A stretch of DNA of 64,000 bases, from positions 1,035,675 to 1,099,674 of the forward strand of contig JANAVB010016200.1 in assembly GCA_029216955.1 (NCBI GenBank), read 5' to 3'. This document shows positions 1-9,074 of this stretch, in pieces (within the stretch, counting starts at the first letter, position 1; each line of letters opens with the position of its first letter). The notes under the pieces are model-generated. The model had not been told where the DNA came from, made no database searches, and saw only the letters and a list, made by a program, of their open reading frames with translations. The DNA is from Iris pallida. Taxonomy: Eukaryota > Streptophyta > Magnoliopsida > Asparagales > Iridaceae. The translations under genes were made by a program, and so were the position numbers.

Positions 1-118
1 CGCTCAAAAAGCGGAGTTGGTTAAACATTGAATGGCACAACTCGTGTCAAATTTTTCTAATTCAAAGTATTTCAAATTTTGAAATATTTCAAAACTTTGA
101 AAACTTTGAAGGGGGTCT
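1..118 (+). repeat. 3' internal end and polypurine tract of an upstream Tat element
   Basis: This AT-rich stretch ends in a purine run, GAAGGGGGTCT, directly before the LTR start at 119. The complementary strand of 32734-32780, just inside the 3' LTR of Tat2, has almost the same text, so this is the polypurine tract and 3' untranslated end of a Tat element. The body of that element lies left of the window. Confidence 0.8.
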
Positions 119-939
119 TGTAGAAGCCTAAAAATCAATGGGCGCCCCTCTCAACAAAGCTCCACCATTAAGTGGCACCAGATCATTAAGTTGCGCTTGT
201 CTCAGGTTGCGCGTAGGCCATCTCAGGTTGCGTCTAAGCCAGAATGCACGAGCTCCACTTGGCAAGCATCCTCGAGATGTTGTAACGGCTGCCATCGTTA
301 ACTGACAGCTCGTCAATCGAAGAAAATCTATTCGAATCCCGCGCAACGCGACGCTCGAGAAAATTTTGTCAGCATGCAATTAATGCTGACAGTTAGCTTG
401 CGCAAGTTATCAAGAAGCATGAGGATCAATCATCATAGCGTAGAAGACCCAGTCAAAAGATGCCAAACGTCAAGTTACGTGCTCGTGCGACTTAGAGTTT
501 TGGTGCCACCTGATCAATTTTTGTTCTGAAGCAGGATGATGTGGTACGCATGCTACTAATATCGAAGAACGTGTCCACTACACTATCTACGACCACGTGC
601 ATCTCATTCAAACGATGTTACACGACCCTAGCAGTTCAAGTAACCGTTTGTACAACTGGATAGAAGGCGTGCAACCAGAAGTACGTGCAACTCAAAAAAT
701 AGTTATTTCAGAACTCTATAAATAGAGTTTCAAATCAGTTATAAAGCATCACTAATGATCATAATCTACTGACAAAGTGAAGTTGCATCTTTTAGAGGCT
801 TGTGTCTTCGATATCACATCGTCCAACGGATAAAGTGATCGTCTTTTGATCAGATTTCTATAGTTGTACTTTCCCAGAAATTAATTGTACTATTGTACTC
901 TTTTCTTAGTTTGTAATAAAATTTTTGTTTTTGCAAACA
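119..939 (+). mobile_element. Tat-type LTR, 3' LTR of an element lying left of the window
   Basis: The LTR runs from TGTAGAAGCC to GCAAACA. It follows a polypurine tract and not a primer binding site, so I read it as a 3' LTR. A TATA box (TATAAATAG, 717-725) and a polyadenylation signal (AATAAA, 915-920) sit where the promoter and poly(A) site are expected. It resembles the Tat1 LTR at 1515-2533 along most of its length, including a block around 320-410, but lacks the duplication found there. A solo LTR is possible only if the tract before it is host-derived, which I think unlikely. Confidence 0.8.
717..725 (+). promoter_or_regulatory. TATA box of the left Tat LTR
   Basis: TATAAATAG inside CTCTATAAATAGAG. 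The same short palindromic context recurs in every Tat LTR of this window (2310, and complementary near 32119 and 59458), so it is the conserved core promoter of the family. Confidence 0.75.
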
Positions 940-1514
940 TCATAACTAAAAAACTTTATGACCCTACATAAGTCCAACTAAAGAAGTTTGGACTACTACA
1001 AAGTGCACAGCTACATAGATCACCATCAGCAGACTAAAACCATAAAATCTCTAAACTAATGGCCCAAAACACATCTAAGCATCATCATCGGCTGGAGGGG
1101 CAAGCGGCTAATCGAAGTAAGCAGTGGTCGTATCAAAGTATCCACCAAAGTGGTCGGATCATCAAACCGCGATCCGTCGAAGCCAGGATGACGGAGGATT
1201 GGATAGGGAGCTGAAGGATGATGTGCCAAAATTCAGTACAGATCAGCAATGCCATTCCTCAACATCTGACCCTAAGAGGTATGGCGGAACTCAGCATCGC
1301 CATAGCTTTGATGATGTTGTCCAGAGAGAGTGACAAAGTCATTGAAGCGCTGATAGAACTACAGATCAAATCCTGGAGCAGGAGCAGGTGCTGGAGCATC
1401 TGGATCGGTATGAGCATCAATAGGAGAAAGAGCAAGAGCAAGAGCAGCACTGAGTGGAGGTGGAGGTAGAGGAAATCTCCTAGACCTAGTCAGCTTAGAA
1501 GATGACCCGGCGAT
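940..1514 (-). pseudogene. degenerate coding remnant, possibly the tail of a Sirevirus-type extra ORF
   Basis: This spacer lies between two Tat LTRs. On the - strand it reads, with stops and frame changes, as a proline/alanine-rich linker (about 1495-1400), a short alpha-helical-looking stretch, then a tail ending in consecutive Asp codons near 1085. The order proline-rich linker, helical stretch, acidic tail matches the C-terminal part of the extra ORF at 61927-63229. No long identical stretch is visible, so the assignment is weak. It may be the element into which both Tat copies inserted. Confidence 0.3.
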
Positions 1515-2533
1515 TGTAGAGGATAAAAATCAAGCTGCGCCACCCATTAAAGTGTTCGATCATCAGATGGCGCAAAATCATCAAGTTACGTAGCATCAAG
1601 TTGTGCCAATATCTGGTTGCGCAGGAGTCAGGTTGCACGAGTGCCACATGGCGTACTTCCTTGAGAAGCTATAACGGTATCATCATTGCCTGACAGCTGA
1701 CAGCACGGAGATTAAGGAAAATCCATTCGAATCTTGCGCAACGCGGCGCTCGAGAAGATTCTGTCAGCATATAATTAATGCTGACAGCTGGTTCGCGTAA
1801 GTCACTATATGGTACGAGAATTAATTAGTACATCACAAAAGACCTAGTCAAAGGCACCAGTTGTTGAGTTGTGCCTGTGCGCAGCCTGGCTAGTTGGCGC
1901 CACTTGATCAACTATTATTTTAAAGCAGGGTGACGTGGCGCACAAGCCACCAACTTTACAGAGCGTGCCCACTACAATGCCCATGACCACGCACATCTCA
2001 ATCAAGTGATGCCACGTATCTATAGCAGTTGGTGCAACCTCTTGCCCAGGTTGCTACATTGCACCATGTGCATCCTGATGAAGCTCGCGCAAGATGATCA
2101 AACAGTGTTTATAACATAGTGACGTGGTGCGCAAGCCACTAACTTCGCAGAACGTTCCTACTATACTGCCTACGACCACCCACATCTCAATCAAACGATA
2201 CCACGCGTCCACAACAGTTAGTGCAACCGTTCGTACAAGTGAACAGGAGGCACGCAACCTGAAGTACGTACAACCTAGAATAACTGCAAAACAGTTATTT
2301 TAAGAACTCTATAAATAGAGTTTCAAATCAATCTCAAAGCATCACTAATGATCATATTCTCCTACTAAAGTATTGTTGCATCCTCCAGAGGCTCGTGTCT
2401 TCGATATCACATCTTCCAAGGGATAAAGTGATCGTCTTCTAATCAGATTTCTATAGTTGTACTTCTCAAAAAATCAATTGTACTTTTGTACTCTTTTCTA
2501 AGTTTGTAATAAAGACTTTTGTTCTTGCAAACA
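1515..2533 (+). repeat. 5' LTR of Tat1
   Basis: This 1019-bp LTR starts TGTAGAGG and ends GCAAACA, followed by a primer binding site. It is about 200 bp longer than the left Tat LTR because a segment is tandemly duplicated: roughly 1929-2047 and 2120-2236 share the same order of words (GACGTGG, CACATCTCAATCAA, GTGCAACC). The TATA box is at 2310-2318 and AATAAA at 2508-2513. TTGCGC words are frequent, as in the Tat2 LTR. Confidence 0.85.
2310..2318 (+). promoter_or_regulatory. TATA box of the Tat1 5' LTR
   Basis: TATAAATAG in the same palindromic context as in the other Tat LTRs, about 200 bp before the AATAAA signal at 2508-2513. It would drive the genomic transcript of Tat1. Confidence 0.75.
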
Positions 2534-2536
2534 AAA

Positions 2537-2554
2537 TAACAACTCTGCTGGGGA
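2537..2554 (+). other. decayed primer binding site and lost start codon of Tat1
   Basis: Three bases after the LTR. The matching site in Tat2 (complement of 59093-59110) begins TGGCGACTCTGCTGG. Here the first part reads TAACAA, with every difference a G-to-A change. In Tat2 the ATG of the leader ORF overlaps this site; in Tat1 that codon is ATA. The primer tRNA is not assigned. Confidence 0.7.
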
Positions 2555-2759
2555 CGACTTTCTTCTCCGACGAGAAAGTGACAACTCAATGTGATACCGC
2601 GTCAATCGGCAAGACGCAGAAGACCCTGGTCGTTCAAGTCGACCAGACAGCCTACGAGGCCATGATCAATGTTGGGGGTGCCAAGCGCACTATTGCCGTT
2701 GTTAAAAGCAAGATGCGCTCTGTTTGGACTCCTAAGTCATCGACGGCTCAATCCCTTGC

Positions 2760-3165
2760 CTCTGCGCAACTTGTGCCCATCACTGCCTTGGCGCAATCTA
2801 AGGGAAACAGTCTTTTGGCTAATCCCTCCACTTTTTCGATTCTGAAATCGAAGAATACTTTGTCTCGACACACTACTGTCCAAAATAAGGGAAAGTGCCC
2901 TTTGGCCTTTACTTCCTTGGCGCTACCTGCACCTGTTCTTGCTTCTACGCAACTTGCGCCCATCACTGCCTTGGCGTAACCTAAGGGAAACAGCCTTTTG
3001 GCTAAACCATCTACTTTTCCGACTCTAAAATTGAAAGAGACTTCGTCTCGACATACTACTGGACAAAACAAAGGAAAGCGCCCTTTGGCCTTTTCCTCCC
3101 TGGCGCAACCTGCGCATGTTCCTGCTCCGACACAACTTGCGCATGATCATGCTCTGGCGCAACCT
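2760..3165 (+). repeat. 183-bp tandem duplication in the Tat1 leader ORF
   Basis: Two head-to-tail copies with period 183 (for example TAAGGGAAACAG at 2799 and 2982) keep the reading frame, since 183 is divisible by 3. Each encodes an ITALA motif, a Lys-rich stretch and a GKxPLAF motif. A shortened third start is visible near 3285. Confidence 0.7.
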
Positions 3166-3452
3166 ATACATGTTCCTGCTCTGGTGCAACCTGCACATAC
3201 TTCTGCACTAGCGCTATATAAATAGAAGCACTATTTAATGGCTCCCTCTTTGCCACCAAACCAGAAGTTTAGTGAGAAATCACTAAATCAAGGAAAACGC
3301 TCTTTAGCTTTTTCTCATTCCGCTTGAGTCGTTGACTGGATAAAAAGTACTACTAATTCAAATAGAAATTCTATTCTCCTTAACAGAGACAACCAAATCT
3401 CTGTCAGGAAGATGGATTCTATTCAAAAAAAAATTCCATACAAAAGGGTAAT

Positions 3453-4737
3453 ATGTCTACTCCAAAGGGGTCAGGACAGGATCTACCAACCCTATGTATC
3501 TCAAGCTCCCGACAAGACAAACTGCTAGTATCTCAAGTAGATGCACAAGTAGTTCCCCAGTTAGACTTGCGTATCTATATCAACAGGTGCCAATCAGTGT
3601 CAACCACGGAAAAATACAAAATATATCAAGTGCAACCTGCACCAGTTGCTAACTTGCACCAGAGGAAGAATGCTGAGGTGAAAGATCCTATAACTTGCAC
3701 CAGAGGAAGAATGCTGAGGTGAAAGATCCTATGACTTATGCTAACCAGCTTAGCACGTCCTTGTACACTCGAGGTACGGAACACCTCAAGAACAGGAACC
3801 ATGTCCCGAATATCGTCAAGGTCTACATTCCTACAACTTTTTTTTGTCCTGTTAGTGACCTCCGTGAACTTTTAATACAAAAGTAGAAAATTGCAAATCC
3901 ATCCCATCCAGCGGTGGACCAATAACAAGAACATCATTGCAATCACCACCATGAAGTTGTTATCAAATGCTGTTGTCAGTCAGCCAAGCGGTCCGTCTTT
4001 GACCGTTTGAATTATATTCTGACTCCTGAACCAATCCTAGTGGACGAAGATGAATTACTCTATGCCCCTGTCAACATGGCATCTCAAAGCACTAGGGGTG
4101 GAAAATGTCCAAGACGTAATGCATCCTACAATCCCAGTCAACAGTACTTAAGATCGGATTCATGAATCCGATGAAGGAGTATATCAATATACTAGATCAA
4201 GAAGTTGAGAAATAATCGGTCAAAGGAATCTTCTTTCCGACCAAGACACAATTGGTCAAAGGAATCTTCTTGATTTTAACCAAGATTCCTTCAGTCAAAA
4301 GGACATCACTATCACTTATTATGGGGGTGGTTCTTTATATGACTTTAATGCTGACAGTAAAAGTTATGAAAGGACCATCCTTTCCGCTAGCTCATATTCG
4401 AGGGCTAGAGAAGTGACTGCTTATGCCGTCACAGAAGATCAAGATACTTCCAGCTCTAGCAATCAAAAGCAGAGAATTACTGCTTTGGAGGCTAGTTTGA
4501 AGAACATGGATGAGATGATGACAGGCGCATGCTGTGATTATGGCACAACATACAGTTCTACCGGTCGTGAATCTGATTTCGACTCAGGAACCTGTAACAA
4601 CATCAGCTCCCATCATTATTGATCTGGGGGTACAGTCTTCTCATACCGCTTCCATTCCTGCGCAGGCTATTTCAAGTCAATTTGGTGCCGGGGGTGGTAC
4701 TTATCATGCGGTACCCCCTCCTAACATATCAAATTAA
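3453..4737 (+). pseudogene. Tat1 gag N-terminal region, degenerate
   Basis: Pieces in changing frames match the Tat2 segment 57097-58190 in order: a QDLPT...KLLVSQ motif, a PxTYAN...STSLYT motif (3731-3790), a HLKNRNHVPNI motif, then an acidic Ser-rich region and a short hydrophobic helix near 4475-4560. A repeat of about 50 bp is visible at 3655-3730. Multiple frameshifts mean no protein is made. The region belongs to the long N-terminal extension before the capsid domain. Confidence 0.55.
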
Positions 4738-5830
4738 TCCACTACTCCACAATCTACAGGAGATACCAATGAGGCCGTAAAACTTTTATATACTCAATTT
4801 GAAGCTTTCAAACAGAAAGATGGCCTACAGAAACTTGGGTTCAAACAGCCATATCCCATAGAATGGAAAGAGGTCCAATTTCTTCCTAAATACAAACCCC
4901 CTACAATTATGCTGTTTGATGGCAGCACGTCTCCAAGTTAATACCTTAATCACTTTGAAGTAATAACTGATCAACTTCAACCAAATGATGCTCTTCTTTC
5001 TAGAGTATTTGTCTACTGTCTAGGTGGTGCAGCATATAACTGGTATTGTACTTTACTATATGGTTGTATAACCTCTTTCGTTGGCTTCAAACAAATGTTC
5101 TTGGAACAATTTTATGAGGGAACCAACGACTGACTATGTCTGCTCTCATCAAAATCAAACAACGACATAATGAAACTACTGAACGTTTTATTGAACGATT
5201 CTGCCGTGAAGCACTCAAAATGCCTCTTAGAACTCCAAATGCTTTGACTATAGACACTTGCAAATCAAACCTGTTGCCTATAATCAGCATGTGGACAGGA
5301 TCAACAGAATTCTAGGACTGGTCTTCCTTCATTGTGAATGCCAAAGCAGCAGAAGAGGGCGCTGACAAGTTCAAGCAATTAGGTATTCAAATGCCTAATC
5401 TTGACAAAGATGAACATGCTAAACCAAATAATAGTGGCCGTCAGAACAATCGCAAGAGCAAGAAGACTTTGGCCATTAATCTCAAAGGCAAATAAGCCCT
5501 AGCTATCAATGTAAATCAGCCAACATCTACCCCAACAGCACCACCACAACAGGCACCACGTCCAAAAGAAGAATACTCTTTTGATGAAGATGATATCATG
5601 AGTATCTTTGATTGTCTCATCAAGAGAAATAAACTTTAACTGCCAAAACCAAAACGGCCAGAGGAAGTTGGTAAGACTGACCATCCTAAATATTGCGTTT
5701 AGCACATATTTATTGGACTTCCAACTCGAGCATGCTATGTGCTCAAGGGTAAAATTCAGGAGATGGTCAATTCCGGTACAATAACTCTCCAACAAGACGA
5801 GAAAACTGTAACGGCTAACGTCGTCTCTTT
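4738..5830 (+). pseudogene. Tat1 Gag capsid domain, broken
   Basis: Homologous to Tat2 55665-57090. Visible motifs are FDGSTSPS, the NHFEV stretch, LQPNDALL, a WY pair, FYEG, and the IISMWTGS block near 5280. This is the retrotransposon Gag family (PF03732-like), which forms the virus-like particle. At least three stops or frameshifts interrupt it (near 4940, 5135 and 5490). A CxxH...GxxxxAC knuckle-like stretch follows at 5690-5735 with its first part damaged. Confidence 0.75.
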
Positions 5831-5846
5831 ATAGTTTGGAGATTTT

Positions 5847-6632
5847 TTGGCTCAACTTGTACAGGACGGTGTCATCCCCATCCCGAGAACTACTCTGAAG
5901 ATTGTTAATCTTCCACATGTACGAACTGATGGTCTTGTTCCTCTGTCTACTGATAAAGAGAAAATTATATGGATCCATCCAGATCTAGTGGCGAACTTCG
6001 AAACACCGTCTTCTTCCACCAAGTCTAAGAAGACCACTAAAAATAAATTATGTCATATGATTTTATTTGGTGAACATTGTCTTCCACCTCTAACTGCCAC
6101 CTTCATCTCGGCAGCAGATAATCCTTCTTCTTTTTTCCCTGCTGAGACAATATTATCAAAGTCAGAAGCCAAATACCAACCAACTTTCCATCTGTATAGT
6201 CCACAGTCTCATGAACTAATGACGAAAATAGAATGTGATCTACAAAAGGCCTCTGGTTTAAACCATGGAAATGGATCTCCTGTACCTCTTTCCCTATGCC
6301 TTTCTCATAACCAATCTCGGGTTGGTTTGGATTACTGGATAAACTCTCCATCATGCCAAAAGAAACCTTCCAGAAACAAGATCCAGGCAAAGAGTTGTAA
6401 TATGGTGTCCTTTGAGCCTGTATCCGAAGAAGAAGTCTTAACTGGTACCAAGTCTAGAAAACCTTACCTAAGAGACTATTCAAAAGGTCAAGAACCATGC
6501 TCCAGCTCTGGAGGCTCCTCAAGCACCATCTTCTCCTGCTGTCAATGTTCCATCAGCTTCATCACCTTCAATAGAGCCAACTCTTCCCAAAACGATGACA
6601 GCCGACAAAGGAAAACAGTCTGTCCATTTTAA
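5847..6632 (+). pseudogene. Tat1 Gag-protease linker with an internal duplication
   Basis: An open frame of 261 codons. The first third matches the Tat2 linker (GVIPIP, GLVPLS, WIHPDL). It then carries about 330 extra bases, after which the CNMVSF motif appears a second time, followed by the KAYLKDYS-like motif. The frame changes just before the protease at 6595-6632. The extra segment resembles the G-patch-like region that lies after protease (see 6060-6390). No catalytic role is expected for a linker. Confidence 0.6.
6060..6390 (+). repeat. inserted duplicate with a second G-patch-like segment
   Basis: It is bounded by two versions of the same linker motif (LCHMILF before, CNMVSFEP after). 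Between them is a stretch with GLNHGNGSPVPL, aligned by eye with GLNDDKGRRTPI at 8011-8046 and GLNYGKGRKTPL in Tat2. Tat2 has nothing here. It reads as a diverged copy of the post-protease G-patch region placed in the linker. Confidence 0.5.
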
Positions 6633-8466
6633 TAAAGTATTGAAGAAGACTCTAACTTTGGTACTTGAAAAACCGTATAACTTTGATATACTGGCTCAGC
6701 TGGCTAATACCCCGACAAGATTATCAATTTTTGAGCTACTCCGTCTTTCGAAGGAAGCTCGAAAAACGTTGAGTGAAGCCTTGATGCAAGATGATACTTG
6801 CCTAACATTCCTCAAGAAGCCAGAGGAGGAGCCTATAACATGCCTTCATTATCATAGTGTGATGGAGCTGATGCCAAACATCACCTTTGCACAAGATGAT
6901 ATGTTGTTGGAAGATAATCGTCATGACCGACCCCTCTACTTCACGGGATATGTCGATACCATGAAGGTTGATCGTATTTTGATCGATCCTGGATCTGCGC
7001 TCAGCATCATGCCAAAGACTTTACTAGATGCCTTAAAGATTTCTATACACAATCTTTCAACAACCATCACGACTATCTTGTGATTCAAGTCTGGAAGAAG
7101 TGAACCTTTGGAAAAGATCCGCCTAAAAGTTCAAATAGGTAATCTTCGTATAAAGGTTACTTTCTACATGATCGATAATCATGGCTCTTACAATACTTTG
7201 CTAGGAAGACCCTTTCTGCATGAGCATAATATTGTACCATCCACTTTACATCAATGTTTCAAATATGTGGACATCAATGGAGAAGTCCAAAAGGAAGTAG
7301 CCGACCTAAATCCTTTCAGGGGCATTGAAGCGTATTATACGGAATCTCGGATGTACAAGGAGAAGTTCATGAAAGTTGTATTGGCGATGGATAGTGAGGA
7401 AGATCAGAAAGATACTTCAAAAGATGTTCTCATGATCCCTATCAAAGGACGTACTACTCGTCCCACTTCTTCTCAGATATTGACTATACATCTTTCCTCT
7501 CATAACAAACAGCCTCCTGCTATAGAAAGGGAACAAAGGGAGCTTACCTCTTTTGAGCCTCTTGTTATCGACCTTCGTCGCAACAAACCTTCACCTTCTC
7601 CTTATCCTTCTCCTCCTCTGGTTATCAACCTTACTAAGCCTTCTGTTAAGGCTAAGAATCATGTTGTAAATGATGATGTACAAATCAATAAAGTAGCATC
7701 TTCTTTACAGTATACCGATGTTCTTTATTATACTAGATGTTATTTTAAAATGTTAAATAAGTTCGAACCACTTACCATAGGAGCAGTTGAAGCTTCCCAA
7801 AATGAAGTATTACTCGAGCCTATGCAGGACTCCTTCTTCTTAGTTCCTTCCAGGAAGAAAGATGAACTTCCTATACTTTTTAGTAAAGGAACAGAACATA
7901 AGATCATGCCCGGTAGTGAAGAAGAAAATCACGATAACGGAAGACTTCAACTACGTCGTTATAGTCAGCAATCAAAAGATATCATTCAAAAGATGGGCTA
8001 TAATTTTAAAGCTGGTCTCAATGACGACAAAGGAAGACGAACTCCTATTCATATTTCTACTCTGAAAAGAAAATCACAACAATACTACAACAAAACAAAG
8101 CGGAGATTAGGTTATTCTTTACCAATTTCGACTCTAGAAGCCTCCAAATTCGATGAAGAAGAACGATCTAACTCTTCTGATTCTATCTCATGGGATTCAG
8201 ACACTAGTGTAGGGCACGTCCATCGAGTAACTCTATCTTCCAATATGGTAATTGTCGAGTTCCTGGAAGATAACGAAGACTTTGCCGAAGCCTCTGAATC
8301 TGATCCTTGGGCACAAAGGATGGATACTCAATAGAAGCTTCACTTTGAGCAACGTGAGCCACCTACTGAAGATCAGTTGGTTCAAGTCAATATTGGAGAT
8401 AAAACTTTCCCAAAACCGATATTTGTCAGCAAAAGTCTCCCTGAAGCAGATAAACAGGAGTTCTGG
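6595..8466 (+). pseudogene. Tat1 protease, G-patch-like region and start of RT, truncated
   Basis: One frame with two stops (TGA at 7081, TAG at 8332). An N-terminal FDILAQLANTP motif is followed by the aspartic protease core: DRILIDPGSALSIMP near 6970-7017, where DPG takes the place of the usual DTG/DSG, and a LLGRPFL flap-end motif near 7200. A low-complexity linker with a REL(T)SxEPLVIDLRR motif (7537-7585) and a G-patch-like segment (8000-8046) follow. The last recognisable part is the sequence before RT (QLVQVNI, SLPEADKQE), which stops at 8466. Polymerase motifs are absent. Confidence 0.75.
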
Positions 8467-9074
8467 TATCTCCAGAGTCAGGAATACCCTTCCTCTCAAA
8501 ATCTCCAGTGGAGTCTATACGAATCATCAATCCTGTCTTTTGAAACCGAGCTATTTAAAAGATATCTTTTCTTTACGATAAATCTGTATTATCACAGATA
8601 TCGTCTTTTTAGACATGATATCCTGTCTTTAAGTCCTAACCGATTTGAAGATCATCAATAGAAGAAACGAGTTTACGTCCACATTACCTCTGAATTCTAT
8701 TTTCTATATCAATAGATTCACGTCCATATTACCTCTGAATTCTATCATCTCTATCAGTGACTTATTATGTCCACATTACCTCTAATAAAGTCATCTTTTG
8801 AAATAAAAATATTTTGAGTTATTTTCTGCCACGTCCACGTTACATCTGAATAGATATAATTAATATTGTTATTTTCTTTTAGGGGATATATCATGTCCGG
8901 TACTTCTAAACATATTTTTCTATCCTTATCTATTACTTATATCTGCTATAGGTATCTAATAAGTAATAGAATCACAAAAAGAACATTATTTTATTGCCAT
9001 AATGTTTAAAATGTCAGAAAAAAGAAAGTACATCATTTGAAAGGCAAGAAGACAAAAAGATCCTATAGACTGCT
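8467..9074 (+). other. Tat1 post-deletion spacer with a repeated motif
   Basis: The part 8467-8640 shows nothing I recognise. From about 8650 the motif ACGTCCAYATTACCTCTG occurs three to four times at spacings near 50 bp (8674, 8728, 8767, 8829). One copy of it lies in Tat2 at about 37972-37991 on the other strand, between the two antisense genes. This shows that the sequence resumes downstream of the missing integrase. Confidence 0.6.

Larger units (their letters stand above)
2536..3327 (+). pseudogene. Tat1 leader/gag N-terminal ORF, broken
   Basis: This matches the first ORF of Tat2 (58222-59109, - strand). The shared beginning is rich in Thr/Ser and includes a TQCD...KTQKTLVV stretch and AYEAMIN. 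The frame starts in the primer binding site, where the ATG is lost, and is cut by stops at 2977 and 3223. Residues are mostly Ala, Gln, Pro, Ser and Thr in repeats, with no known domain. A 183-bp segment starting near 2799 is repeated at 2982. The function is unknown; by position it is the N-terminal extension of Gag that Tat and Ogre elements often have. Confidence 0.6.
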
